From Diadophis punctatus similis (taxonomy: Eukaryota; Chordata; Lepidosauria; Squamata; Dipsadidae): 64,000 nt of DNA. Positions 53,835-64,000 of this stretch are shown in pieces. The position numbers and the translations under genes are program-made. Location: positions 658,501 to 722,500 of the forward strand of contig JALIGW010000062.1 in the NCBI GenBank assembly GCA_023053685.1, written 5' to 3'. Positions within the stretch are counted from its first letter, which is position 1. Each line of letters begins with the position of its first letter. The notes under the pieces were generated by a model. That model saw nothing but the letters and a program-made list of their open reading frames with translations, was not told the DNA's origin and ran no database searches.

Positions 53835-54530
53835 CAGATAACTTTCACCGGGTGGGAGTTGGGGCCCCTTCCTGTTCCTGCCTGATGCCTCATGGAAAGT
53901 TAGCTTCTTCCTTTGATCCGACAGCTTGGAATGAACCAAAACTGTGAATCTGGAACCCTGTTCAGGTCAGCCAGGACGCTGCTTGGAAGCTTCTGCTCAG
54001 GTGGGTGGAACTGGTTTCCTGGGCAGAGCAGGAAAGTTTCCCTGGGGTGTTGAGATGGGGGGTGGGAGAGCACCTCTGCAGACAAGGGCTCTCTGGATGC
54101 TGAATTGGGATCCATTGGCCTGCCAAAGAAGGAATGGATTACACCTATAGGTCTCTGGGGAAGGTGGAGATCTTTCTGGTTGGAACAGCTCTTATAAGAG
54201 AACTTGTGGAGATCAGCGTTAGGAGCTGAAATCCTTGGCTGGAAGCTAAGAATGCCAAGCATTTACAGAGGGTGGGTGGGATTTGGAATGGCCTCTTGTT
54301 GGAGGGGATGGGGAGGGGAGATCATATGATTTCTCAACAGACAGGAAATCTCAGGCAAAAATATATGAAATAAAAATCCTGCTGGATCATTGAAGCAAGA
54401 CCTGAGAAGGTCAACTAGATTCCAGTAGATGAAACGTGCTGGAGCTATGGAGATGCCCCTGGTTGTCTACGAAGGGAATTGGGAGGGACCAGTAGAGGCC
54501 AATTGTTAAGCAGGAAAGTCCAAGAGATGC
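53835..54530. other. Non-coding, nothing recognised
   Basis: No long frame with sensible composition, no RNA gene and no repeat family that I can name. It may be single-copy intergenic DNA. Confidence 0.4.
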
Positions 54531-54785
54531 TTTTATTATTATTATTTTTTATTTTATTTATTTGTTTGTCAAACATGTATAGGATAATAGTAGTTTGTAT
54601 AAACATAACATAAGTAAAAAAAAGTAATGATAAAAGAGGACAGTAGGACAGTAGGACAGGGACGGTAGGCACAGTGGTGCGCTTATGCACGCCCCTTACA
54701 GACCTCTTAGGAATGGGGTGAGGTCGACTGTAGACAGTCTAAGGTTAAAGTTTTTGGGGTTTGGGGAAGAAACTTCCTCCATCTA
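54531..54785. repeat. AT-rich interspersed repeat, unclassified
   Basis: It begins with (TTA)n/(TTTA)n and contains GTTTGTCAAACATGTATAGG, a GGACAGTA tandem (54643-54660) and a GC-richer stretch with GGTGCGCTTATGCACGCC. The layout is like the reverse of a LINE or SINE tail. There is no second copy in the window. Confidence 0.3.
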
Positions 54786-54894
54786 AAGGCCACCAATCTT
54801 CACTGGGGCTTCTTCCTGCCCTGTGGATCACTTGTTCACTGAGATACAATCAGTCCGACTTCTTATCAGCATTTTATCCAATTCAGAACTGCGT

Positions 54895-54965
54895 TATTTT
54901 GAAAACAATGTGGGTTGTCCTGGATGACTGAGAATCTCCCTAGACATCAAGCATTTGGGTTGTGA
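54895..54965 (+). mobile_element. Penelope-like element fragment
   Basis: TCCTGGATGACTGAGAATCT is the complement of the word at 53575-53595, so this is another piece of the same family. The region 54966-55337 shows nothing recognisable. Confidence 0.4.
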
Positions 54966-55345
54966 TCATAGCCTTTTTTTTAAAAAAAAATGTTGCTTCT
55001 TATTTATTGCTTCTTATTCATTTTTATGATTGCTGATCAGAATTGATCTCTGTAGGTTTTTCAAACTCCATTGTAAAAAGGGTAACATTACGTCAAGAAT
55101 GTTTTCTAATAATGAGAGATCTTATGAGTCACTGAGCAGCATTTGATTCTGGCAGGTAACACGTCTAATCAAATCATACATTTAAATAATTACGACACGC
55201 AGGACTGAGCCCGGCGTGCCACGGATAACTCCAGCACCATCCTGGATATGTGGTTGCCTGTCAGATTGCTCTGATGACTTGAATCCCACCCACACCAGAA
55301 GCAAATATGGTGTTAATGGATCACCGGGCAATACATCCCTTCCAT

Positions 55346-56005
55346 CAGGGGCGGGTTCCTAATTTTTTTACTACCACTCTGTGGGCGTGGCTTGCCGGCC
55401 ATGTGACCGGGTGGGCATGGCTTGCCGGTCATATATTAATTATTTCAGAGAGATGTTACTACTATTTTTGCTATTTTATACCTTACATGAAAAGCTTTGC
55501 ATACAAAGTGCGTGCTACACCATGGCAACACAGCAACCTTTATATGCAGAAAATGCTATAGTTAAAAGACAAGCAAGTCTCATACAGCATTTTTGGTTTT
55601 AGTCATGGATTCCTTAGACGAAAATATTGAGGACTGTTAAAAGAACAATATCTTTTAACAGTCCTCAATGTTTTCGTCTAAAGAATAACAGTATAAAACT
55701 GTATAAAATTAACAGTATAAAAGGTTAAACTTTCAGAAAACGCCCACTTTGGGAAGCTTTAGGCAAAAGCGAAGGAAAAGTGTCAAATGCGAGCTTCTTA
55801 TTATTTTCAAGCGAAGGGACAGGGCAAGACTTAATTGTCAGGTTTCTAGGCATGCGCAGAAGAAATATTTTAAAAAAAATTAAATTTTTTTTAAAAAAAT
55901 GGTGGTACCCAGGCACCGGCAACCGACCGCACCGGTACTGTGATGTCACCAGCAGGCCGCTACCGGTGCTATAGAGTGGACCGCACCAGTAGGAACCCAC
56001 CACTG
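55346..56005. mobile_element. hAT MITE, 660 bp, 8-bp target duplication
   Basis: The ends are CAGGGGCGGGTTCC and AGGAACCCACCACTG. The duplication CCTTCCAT is perfect (55338-55345 and 56006-56013). It shares ends with the element at 14470. It contains a 31-bp hairpin at 55614-55681. Confidence 0.9.
55614..55681. repeat. 31-bp hairpin with 6-base loop
   Basis: Arms 55614-55644 and 55651-55681 are complementary except for one site that would be a G.U pair in RNA. The loop is ACAATA. The geometry resembles a small pre-miRNA or the inner inverted repeat of a nested MITE. Confidence 0.85.
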
Positions 56006-56251
56006 CCTTCCATGTCCTGCATCTTCTGTGGTTTATCTTCCTTGGGTCACCTTTTGAGTTCTTGTATTCTGACAGTGGCTAACTCTCTCTCTCTCTTCCC
56101 CTCAGACTTATTTTATAATGCCTCTATCCTGATCCCCCATCTCGGGCTAGCTCTCTCCTTTCTGCCCCCTCACCAAATATCTCCCAGGGTTATATCCTTC
56201 CTTACCACTGGAGACAGTCCAGTGCTCCAAGTTTTTGGTGGTCTTCTGGAA

Positions 56252-56371
56252 CAGGGGTCTCCAATGTTGGCAACTTTAAGACTTGTGGACTTTAACTCCC
56301 TGAGTTCCTCAGCCAGCTTTCTGGGAGTTGAAGTCCACAAGTCTTAAAGTTGCCAAGGTTGGGGACCCCTG
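56252..56371. mobile_element. Palindromic hAT-type MITE
   Basis: The ends are CAGGGGTCTCCAATGTTGGC and GCCAAGGTTGGGGACCCCTG. It is a fourth family member, outside the duplication. The target duplication is not clear. Flanks 56014-56251 and 56372-56850 show no recognised feature. Confidence 0.7.
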
Positions 56372-56859
56372 TGGGAAAGAGAAAGCCTACTTCCCTGTTT
56401 GCCTCTTTCTCAATTACTTTTCAGCATGGCCTCCTTTCCGTAAAGGCCAAATAGGATATTGAGCAATAAAATAAGAACATTTCAAGGAAACAGCCTTTTC
56501 TGTTTGAAAAAATATATATAAATTGGAACAGTGCCCATGAAACATAGAAATCCAGAAGTTGAACCGTTACGACATCAGCCTCTCTTGTGAATCAGTTCCT
56601 AGCCCTAAACATGAGGAAAGACTTCAAGGGCAGTTTGAGAAGAACGGGCTTAAAGCCAGCAAATATTCTTTATTTATTTTTCTCCTGAGCTGGCTGAAGT
56701 TGAGGGAAGCAGAGCAGCCAACGGGGGAGGTTGGGCCAGCCACTCTCTCGGCCCAGGGAAGAAGGCGGCAAGGGGAAAAACATCTGACAAATTTTGCCAA
56801 AAAAATGGCAGGGACTTGTCCAGATAGGTGCACTGAAGTCAGAGCTGGCCTGTTGGCCA

Positions 56860-56960
56860 AAATATCAGGAAGTAGCAGCAAAGACTCTTCATTCCTTGCA
56901 GACATTTCACTACCCAACTAGATAGCTTCATCAGTGCAAGGTTTTCTCTGTGCTCAATTT
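56860..56960 (-). mobile_element. Penelope-like element end with hammerhead ribozyme core
   Basis: On the minus strand it reads CTGATGA (56934-56928), a stem II of six pairs (GCTATC with GGTAGT, including G.U pairs) and then GAAATGTC (56908-56901). This order and spacing is that of hammerhead ribozymes in Penelope-like retroelements. Cleavage competence was not tested. Confidence 0.6.
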
Positions 56961-57019
56961 CAGTGACACAGTCCAATGTGATAATGCCTCGGGGTTCTAT
57001 GTTTAGATTTTTTAGATTT

Positions 57020-57590
57020 AGATTTATTATTAGAATTGGAAGGGACCTTGTAGGTCATCTAGTCCAACCCCCTGCCCAAGCAGGAGTTCTTACACCAGTT
57101 GAGACAGATGGCAGTCCAGTCTCTCCTTGAAGGTCGCAAGTGTTGGGGCTCTCACGACCTCCGCTGGCAAGCTGTTCCACTGGTTGATCGCTCTCACTGT
57201 CAGAAAGTTTCTCCTCACTTCCAGGTTGAATCTCTCCTTGGTCAGCTTCCATCCGTTATTCCTTGTTTGGCTTTCTGGTGCCATTGAGAACAGCCTGACC
57301 CCCTCCTCTCTGTGGCAGCCCCTCAAGTATTGGAACACTGCTATCATGTCACCCCTGGTCCTTCTCTTCGCCAGACTGGCCAAGCTCAGTTCCTGCAACC
57401 GCTCTTTGTATGTTTTATTTTTCAGACCCTTTATCATCCTGGTTGCTCTCTTCTGCACTTTCTCTAGAGTTTCAATGTCCTTTTTCTAGTGTGGTGACCA
57501 AAACTGGATGCAGTACTCTAGGTGTGGTCTGACCAAGGCTTTATAGAGTGGTACTAGTACCTCTAAAGGTTTTTTAATGTGGCTTCTAAC
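57020..57590 (-). mobile_element. CR1 LINE 3' end
   Basis: On the minus strand it encodes the C-terminus of CR1 ORF2 (LRGCHREEGVRLFSM, then RRNFLTVRAINQWNSLPAEV), open at 57090-57458. The 3' UTR reads GGGGGTTGGACTAGATGACC and AAGGTCCCTTCCAATTCTAA. It is 5'-truncated. Confidence 0.9.
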
Positions 57591-57689
57591 CTATCTGATT
57601 TACTTTCTGTACCAGTAGTAGATGCACCGATTAGAGGTTTACAGTAGAGTAGAGTAGAGTAGAGCAGAGTAGAGCAAAGTGTAGAATAA

Positions 57690-57775
57690 ATAGAAAGAAC
57701 AGAATAGAATAGAGCTGGAAGGGACCTTGGAGGTCTTCAAGTCCAGCCCCCTGCTCAAGCAGGAAACCCTATAGA
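57690..57775 (-). mobile_element. CR1 3' tail
   Basis: Complement of the CR1 end: GAGCTGGAAGGGACCTTGGA and GTCCAGCCCCCTGCTCAAGC on the plus strand. Confidence 0.75.
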
Positions 57776-57882
57776 AGAATGAATAGAATAGAATAGAATA
57801 GAATAGAATAGAATAGAATAGAATAGAATAGAATAGAATAGAATAGAATACAGAACAGAACAGAACAGAACAGAACAGAACA
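57776..57882. repeat. (GAATA)n and (GAACA)n microsatellite
   Basis: About 14 GAATA units run into about six GAACA units. It adjoins the CR1 tail, from which it probably grew. A related AGTAG run is at 57640-57675. Confidence 0.9.
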
Positions 57883-58089
57883 GATTGATTGATAATGCCC
57901 ATAGATCCTATATTATTTCACTAGATATATTCCCTAGCACTCAATTATTGAAGGACGTGCCTGGCGTAGGCAGCCAAAATGCTGTTGTTCTTTGAGAGGC
58001 TTGCCATCTGGCTACAGCTTTTGAGAGGCCTGCTTTAAGAGGCAGAGGGATGGAGGAATTTCTTCAAAAAGGAAATTGAGATTTTAACG

Positions 58090-58345
58090 TCTGTGAGTGT
58101 TGTCCCCAAAACTGGGCCTTAGCTTGGTGTCAAAGCCAATTGATCACCAAACACAAGGTGTGAAACAAGAATATACTTTTATTTTGGTACCAAGATAGAA
58201 GGACCCTGGCTTTGAAAGCCACCAAGGCCCTGATTACAGTTTTACAGCAATTTTTATACTCAAAGGTGAGTCACATACACCCCTTTGCCCTCCCCTATGC
58301 ATGCATAACATATAATATGGATTGGTTAGCTGGATTATAGCCCCC
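58090..58345 (-). mobile_element. Possible LTR, reverse orientation
   Basis: On the minus strand there is CCAAT (about 58325), TATA-like GAGTATAAAAATTG (about 58262-58249) and AATAAAAGTAT (about 58175). The order is right for U3-R, but there is no partner and no target duplication. Confidence 0.3.
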
Positions 58346-58385
58346 CCAAAGCTTTTCTGCCCCCTCCCCAAATATCTCCCAGGGT

Positions 58386-58672
58386 TATATAGAGGTGGGT
58401 TCCTACCAGTTTGGACCGGTTCTCTAGAACTGGTAGTAACTTGGCGGCCTGGGTCGCTGGAATTGGCAGTGACCCAGGCCTGCCACACCCCCGAGCCGGT
58501 TCTTTCGGTGGCGCCATAGGCGCCATCCAGGGGTGAAATCCATCCTCTTGTTTTTTGGTACTTTTTTAGGTTCTGCTGATGCGCGCGCGAAGTACGCCCG
58601 CACAGCGCGTCCCTGACCAAACCAGCAGTAACAGAATCCAGAACCCACCCCTGGTCACGGATATTTTGCAAA
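58386..58672. mobile_element. hAT-like MITE fragments
   Basis: The left part begins GGTGGGTTCCTACCAG, like the ends at 14470 and 55346. A second piece from about 58532 (CAGGGGTGAAATCC) ends CAGAACCCACCCCTG. They are either two adjacent elements or one rearranged copy. The region 58673-59316 holds nothing recognised. Confidence 0.5.
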
Positions 58673-59316
58673 GCTTCTAGTTTCATGTTCTAACTATGTG
58701 GTTTTTGTGGTTTTCTTGTAAGTGAGCTATTCTTGCATCCAACACTCTGGCTAAGTGGTTTCTGACAGGTAAGTTGTTTACTTCTGCCTCACTTCATTAA
58801 CCATGCAGACTCCCCCCTCTTGCCACCGCAGCCCCCCTGGCAATGCTATCAAGAAAGCCTGTATTGCAAATCTCCTATTACAGAAAAAAAAGCAAAAAGG
58901 AATAAAAGCTGTTAAATTGTCTGTTTTAAGGCAAAGAAATGAAGACGAGAGTAAATGTTTGTCAGAATTCATATTCCTCACTCTCGTGTCCATCACACCT
59001 GGGTCCTATCTCCACATATGACCCTTCCTCTGATCCTTCAGAGAGACAAAGGAATCACTTTCTTGGATGACCATAATGCCAGTTACTCACTGAGAAAATG
59101 AGTCAGAGAAACAATGAGGGAGAAATCGGGCTGAAGAAACAGGGACTTCCCCTCCCGAGACAGGGGTTCCTTTGTCTTCCTCTTCTCTGTGACTCAGCCT
59201 GGAAAATGGGTGTCCGAAGGCGTATTTTTGTCAGGCTGTGGAAACTTTCTTTACACCCACTGTCCATTCCCTCTCTCGTGAGATTCATGTAATCTCTGAT
59301 CAAAGAGCAAGCGGAA

Positions 59317-59440
59317 GTCGTGGCTAGGAGGGCCTTAGCACAGCTTCATGTTATGCACCAGTTGTACCTGTTCCTAGACTGGGAACTTCTAGTCACCTCC
59401 AGACTGGACTACTGTAATTCATTCTACATGGGGCTGCTGT
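59317..59440 (+). mobile_element. Old L2/CR1-group LINE fragment
   Basis: It matches the RT C-terminal part of the LINE at about 11595-11730 (GTGGCTAGG, CTTTTGCACAG-like and CTGGACTACTGTAATTC words). The copy is diverged and truncated at both ends. Confidence 0.65.
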
Positions 59441-60105
59441 AGGAGATGACCAGGCTAAGCCTGAGGGAGGAGTCAAACACGTCACAAGCCTCGAGTTCTT
59501 TTGCACCCAAAAGATATCTAAGTCCACCCTATCTTAATTCCATTGACTCCGATTTACCACCAATTTGCTTTGTAATTGAGATTCTTGTAGAGCAGGGATG
59601 TCAAACTCAATTTCATCACGGTTTTGTTTGACCTCAAGGGGGCTGGGGTGGGCATGGCCAGCTCACTCATGTCAGGGGCGCCTGTGGTGGCCTGAGCATT
59701 CTGCCAGAGAAAACAGGCTCCCTAGCTCTGTTTTTGTCTCCTGCAACCCTCAGACAGCTTCCGGGGTGGAGCTACGGTGAGAGGGTGAGGGAGAGCAGAG
59801 CTCTGCTCCCCGAACCTGAATTTTCTTGGAAACTCTGAAAGGCCCAGTGCAAGACATACCACCTCTTGTCGGGGGAAGAACAGACAAGCCCCCAGGAACA
59901 TCGTGGCGAAGGAAACCATCCGATGCGAGGACTGGGGAGACTTTGAAGCTTCAGACTGGGGAACTCCGTCGTCACTAAGATGGCGGTTTCGGCGCCGTAG
60001 CTCAAGCAACAAGAGGAACAGGGAGAAGCAGTTGGAGGATAGCCGCTTGCCACAAATTGGCGATTCGGGAGTGAATTAGATACTGAGCACCTTCTGCTCC
60101 AGGCG

Positions 60106-61164
60106 TTGGTCAACGCTTCTTTGAGAGAGGGGTCCGTCCCGCAGCCCTTAAAAGTTGCGGTGGTGAGGCCCCTCCTCAAGAAGCCCTCCCTGGACCCAGC
60201 AGAACTGAACAACTTTCGTCCAGTCTCCAACCTTCCCTTTGTGAGGAAGGTTGTAGAGAAAGTGGTGGTGCTTCAACTCCAACGGTTATTGAATGAAACG
60301 GATTATCTTGACCCTTGTCAATCGGGTTTCAGGCCTGGCTACAGCACAGAAACCGCTTTGGTTACTCTGATGGATGATCTCTGGCGAACCCGAGATAGGG
60401 GTCTTTCCTCTATCTTGGTGCTACTTGACCTCTCAACTGCTTTTGATACCATTAACCATGGTATCCTTCTGCACCGATTGGGGGAGCTGGGAGTGGGAGG
60501 CACCGTACAGCGGTGGTTCTCCTCATCTCTCTCTGATTGGTTGCAGTCGGTGTTGGCTGGGGGACAGAGGTCAATCCCTAGGCCCCTCGTTTGCAGGGTG
60601 CCTCAGGGATCGGTCCTCTCCCCCCTCCTATTTAACATTTACATGAAACCACTGGGTGAGATCATTCATCGACACGGGGTGAGGTTTCAGCAGTATGCTG
60701 ATGATACCCAGCTGTACATCTCCACCCCACGTCACTTCAGTGAAACAGTAGACGTGATGTGCCGGTGCCTGGATGATGTGAGGGTCTGGATGGGAATCAA
60801 CAGGCTCAAACTTAACCCTGACAAGACCGAGTGGCAATGGATATTGCCTCCGAAGGACTATACCGACTGTCCTTCCTTGGTTCTGGGGGGAGAGAAATTA
60901 ACCCCCTCAGAACGGGTTTGCAATTTGGGTGTCCTCCTAGACTCACAGCTGAAATTAGACCAACATCTTACAGCTGTAGCTAGGGGGACCTTTGCACAGG
61001 TTCGCCTGGTGCATCAATTGCAGCCCTTCTTGGATCAGGAGGCTTTTCTCACTGTCACTCACGCCCTTATCACCTCATGGCTTGATTATTGCAATGCGCC
61101 CTACTTGGGGCTACCCCTGAAGACTGTTCAGAGACTTCAACTGATCCAGAATGCAGCCGCGTGA
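60106..61164 (+). pseudogene. LINE ORF2 fragment (RT)
   Basis: RT motifs LVLLDLSTAFDTINH (about 60415), RVPQGSVLSPLLFN (about 60597) and QQYADDTQLYIS (about 60688) are all intact. A stop at 61162-61164 (TGA where the paralogue has a CGA Arg codon) ends the frame. Remnants continue to about 61540. Only the RT half of ORF2 is present. Confidence 0.75.
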
Positions 61165-61699
61165 GCGGTTGTAGGTGTTTCTAGATACACCCACATTACA
61201 CCAATCCTCTGTGAGCTGCACTGGCTACCCATAGGTCTCTAGGCACAATTCAAGGTGTTGGTTATGACCTTTAAAGCCCTACATGGCTCAGGGCCAGGAT
61301 ATCTGCGAGACTGCCTGCTACCACATACCTCCCAATGACCAGTTAGAGCTCACAGAGTTGGTCTCCTCCAGGTCCCGTCAGCTAAACAGTGTAGGCTGGC
61401 GGGCCCACTGGGGAGGGCCTTCTCTGTGGCGGCCCCGGCTCTCTGGAACCAACTACCCCCTGAGATCCGTACTACCCCCACCTTACTGGCCTTCCGGAAA
61501 GCTATCAAGACCTGGTTGTTCCGGCAGGCTTGGGACCATTGACTTCTGACGACAATAGACGAGGTCGGCCCATGAATGTTTGTATTTGTAATCTTTTAAA
61601 TGTGTTTTAATCTACCTTTTTAAAATTTTAATCTTTTTTATATTGATATTTTATTTATGTTTCTGCATGTTGTGAGCCACCCAGAGTCCTTCGGGAGTT

Positions 61700-61799
61700 G
61701 GGCGGCATACATACAAACAAACAAACAAACAAACAAACAAACAAACAAACAAACAAACAAACAAACAAACAAACAAATAAATAAATAAATAAATAAATA
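61700..61799. repeat. (CAAA)n and (TAAA)n tail
   Basis: Tetranucleotide 3' tail of the LINE; more than 20 units. Confidence 0.9.
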
Positions 61800-62074
61800 A
61801 ACCCTCTACCAGCAAAATTTGAGCTTGGGAGGGCCTCCGTTTTCGCTGGCAGGGGCACCGTGGGCCAGTCCTTTGCTGTTTCCAGGACAGCCCCGTGGGC
61901 CAGATCTAAGTAGCTCGCGGGCCGGCTCCAGCTCCCAGGCCTTGCGTTTGACACCCCTGTTGTAAAGAGTTTAAGCTTGCAATAAATCCTTACATTCTTT
62001 TGGACTGCCTGGGTTTTCTGATTTCCAGGCTTGACAGCTGCCTTGGAAAAATATCTGGAAAGTTCAGTGGTCAA

Positions 62075-62240
62075 GTCAAGGTTTAACCTTCACAGCCCTT
62101 CATGGCCCGGAACTACTTCCTCATCTCCCATTAGTTCCAGCAGAGAGAGAATACTAGGGGTTCCATCTGTGAGATGCCTACATTTGATGGGTTCCAGAAG
62201 ATGAGCCTCCTCTGCCATGTACCCACCTAATGGAGCATTC
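62075..62240 (+). mobile_element. Diverged L2/CR1-group LINE fragment
   Basis: Words such as TTCACAGCCCTTCATGGCCC correspond to TTTAAAGCCCTACATGGCTC of the family. It appears to resume at 62818-63050 after the hAT insertion. It is the oldest LINE layer here. Confidence 0.45.
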
Positions 62241-62248
62241 TCCTAATG

Positions 62249-62809
62249 CAGGGGTCTGCAACCTTAAACACTCAAAGAGCCATTTGGACCCATTTCCCAC
62301 AGAAAAGAAAACACCGAGAGCCACAAAACCTGGGTGGGCGTGGCCAACTCGATGTTCCTCACTCCCACCCAGTCACATGACCCCCCCCCCAGCCACACCT
62401 ACCCAGCCGGTCATTAGGGCAGACAACTGGTTGTTAAAAAACACCGGGAGCCACAAAACCCTTTGACACCTCCCTCTCCCTCCCTCCCTCCCTCTCTCTC
62501 TCCCTCTTCCTCTCCCTCCCTCCCTCTCTCCCTCCCCCTTCCTCTCTCTCTGTATCTCTCTGTGTATCTCTCTGTCTCTTTCCCCCCCTCTCTCCCCCCC
62601 CTCTGTATCTTGGTGTGTGTATCTCTCTCCCCCACTCTCTCCCTCTCATCCCTCGCCGTTGCCCTTACCTTCTCACGCTAGGCAAGGAGTGACTGGGAGG
62701 AGAGGGCGAGGGACAGGACCAGTCAGTGATGGGATCACCCGACAGGGAGCCACAGCAGAGGGCCCAAAGAGCCGCATGCGGCTCTGGAGCCGCAGGTTGC
62801 AGACCCTTG
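62249..62809. mobile_element. hAT MITE, 561 bp, 8-bp target duplication
   Basis: The ends are CAGGGGTCTGCAACCTTAAA and CCGCAGGTTGCAGACCCTTG. The duplication TCCTAATG is perfect (62241-62248 and 62810-62817). It has a CT-rich core (62460-62650) and a GCCGCATGCGGCTC palindrome near the right end. Confidence 0.9.
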
Positions 62810-63051
62810 TCCTAATGGAACATAGCTCCATCCTGGTTAATGTTTAGGAGGTCCCTCAAAACATGGTTATGTCCACATTCTTGGAGGTCCTAGGGAAGCA
62901 ATTACAATTCAAGGTGATTCCCCTATTGTCAGTGATGTCTGGATAATCCTCTCGACATTTGTGGTTTGTGGAGTTTAATGTTTTAATGTTTTTACGTTTT
63001 AATAGCAAATCTCTATATTTGACTGTGTTTAGTTAGAATAATTGCTTTTAT

Positions 63052-63270
63052 ATTAGAATAGAATAGACCTGCAAGGGACCTTGGAGGTCTTCTAGTCCAG
63101 CCCCCCACTCAAGCAGGAGAACCTATACCATCTCAGACAAGTGACTGTCCAGTCTCTTCTTTAAAACCTCCATTGATGAAGCACCCACCACTTCTGGACG
63201 CAAGCTGTTCCATTGGTTAATTGTCCTCACTGTTAGGAAGTTTCTCCTTAATTCTTAATTCCTTAATTAA
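63052..63270 (-). mobile_element. CR1 3' end
   Basis: The complement of the CR1 tail (GCAAGGGACCTTGGAGGTCT, GTCCAGCCCCCCACTCAAGC) continues into the ORF2 C-terminal codons. The region 63271-63445 shows nothing recognised. Confidence 0.8.
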
Positions 63271-63453
63271 AAATATTAGTTTTATTGGATTGTTGAACAC
63301 TGCCGAGGGTCACTCCTGGCCAGATGGGCAGCTCTATAAATCTGAGAAATAAGCAGATCAGTTACCAACCTGTAACTACACCTGTGCTAATGCCAAGAAC
63401 AACACTGGTCACATATGGCAGGATTTTTGGCTATTCTATTTATTATCTTAGGC

Positions 63454-63970
63454 CCGTGGTGGCGAACCTATGGCACGCGTGCCACAGGTGGCACGCGGAG
63501 CCATAGCGGAGGGCACGCGAAAAACGCACTTCTGGTTTGCCGGTGAGCTGTTTTTTGCACTCCGGAGGGTTCAGGGAAGCTTCCTGAAGCCCCGGAATGC
63601 AAAAAATGACGAAACGGACAAACCGGAAGTGTGGAAAAACGCACTTCCGGTTTGCCAGTGAGCTGTTTTTTGCACTCCGGAGGGTTCAGGGAAGCTTCCT
63701 GAAGCCCCGGAATGCAAAAATTGATGAGACGGACAAACCGGAAGTGCATTTTTCCGAACTTCCGGTTTGCCCATTTCGTCGTTTTTTACCGTCCCAGGCT
63801 CCGGTAAGGCTTTTGCGCGGGTGTGTGTGAGTGCGCATGCGCAGGGGGCAGCATAGGGGGGTGTTGTGCGCATGTGTGGGGGGGAGGGAATGGGTGTGGG
63901 CATGCGTGCGCGCGCTAGCGCGCGCACCCCCCCCTTTGGCACGCGTACCAAAAAACGTTCGCCATCACTG
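63454..63970. mobile_element. hAT MITE with internal tandem repeat
   Basis: The ends are CCGTGGTGGCGAACC and CGTTCGCCATCACTG. The duplication TCTTAGGC is perfect (63446-63453 and 63971-63978). It carries about two units of the ~117-base repeat with ACCGGAAGTG motifs, like 51559-52089. Confidence 0.9.
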
Positions 63971-64000
63971 TCTTAGGCGGTCTAGAGATTAGATTATTGC

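Larger units (their letters stand above)
59752..61799 (+). mobile_element. L2/CR1-group LINE, internally deleted
   Basis: The 5' UTR (59752 to about 60100) matches the start of the full-length copy at 7746. It is joined to mid-RT at about 60102 (equivalent to 10722), so ORF1, the endonuclease and the first part of RT are missing. The 3' UTR carries GTGAGCCACCCAGAGTCC and a (CAAA)n(TAAA)n tail (61700-61799). AACCCTC flanks it at 59745-59751 and 61800-61806. Confidence 0.8.
59593..61959. mobile_element. hAT element hosting a nested LINE
   Basis: The ends are CAGGGATGTCAAACTC and CGTTTGACACCCCTG. The target duplication is TTGTAGAG / TTGTAAAG (59585-59592 and 61960-61967, one mismatch). The hAT halves are 59593-59751 and 61800-61959. 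The LINE at 59752-61799 sits between them, flanked by AACCCTC. Confidence 0.8.

Noticed and set aside
57639..57902. Open frame rich in Ile/Leu/Phe/Tyr
   Set aside because: It comes from the (GAATA)n and (GAACA)n microsatellite.
58090..58345. Host gene promoter
   Set aside because: The order CCAAT-TATA-AATAAA within 160 bases is that of an LTR, not of a gene promoter; even the LTR call is weak.

Overview
The window reads as nuclear DNA of a squamate reptile, probably a snake. The evidence is the repeat content: L1, CR1 and L2/CR1-group LINEs, tRNA-derived SINEs, several hAT MITE families with clean 8-bp target duplications, a SPIN-like hAT fragment and Penelope-like 3' ends. To this are added a C2H2 zinc-finger gene cluster and a class II endogenous retrovirus. 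No bacterial-style operon, rRNA gene or CRISPR array is visible. The species call is inference.

The first 50 kb is a tandem segmental duplication carrying zinc-finger genes. One part of the unit is present three times: A = 1-5590, B = 18786-33381 (interrupted by a retrovirus) and C = 42930-50080. In order it holds a zinc-finger promoter, an L1 3' fragment, a CR1 tail, the 5' end of a second minus-strand gene with a CpG promoter, MITEs and a ZNF143-type promoter motif. The adjoining part, L1 remnants plus the zinc-finger gene itself, is present twice: 14879-18785 and 37431-42929. The gene belonging to copy A lies off the left edge. Gene B encodes 8 fingers and gene C 19. Both end at the same two stop codons, beyond which about three decayed fingers remain.

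Because the paralogues are near-identical, many insertions can be read against an empty site within the window. Examples are the retrovirus in B (6-bp duplication), a Metaviridae solo LTR in C (5 bp), a Tc1 element in C (TA), two related TA-flanked MITEs at different positions in B and C, and a hAT element in the B-side L1 (8 bp). Between A and B lies an L2/CR1-group LINE (7741-12356) fused head-to-tail to a fragment of the same family.

The retrovirus (19500-27346) has paired LTRs, a tRNA-Trp-like primer site, a broken gag and pro, a full-length open pol and a broken env. Its left edge holds a relic of a second, tandem provirus collapsed by microhomology.

From 50.5 kb to the end no host gene is recognisable. 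The stretch is packed with LTR fragments, complete hAT MITEs, Penelope-like fragments with hammerhead-ribozyme cores, CR1 tails, microsatellites and an internally deleted LINE nested in a hAT element. All coordinates and comparisons were read by eye; boundaries without a stated target duplication are approximate.
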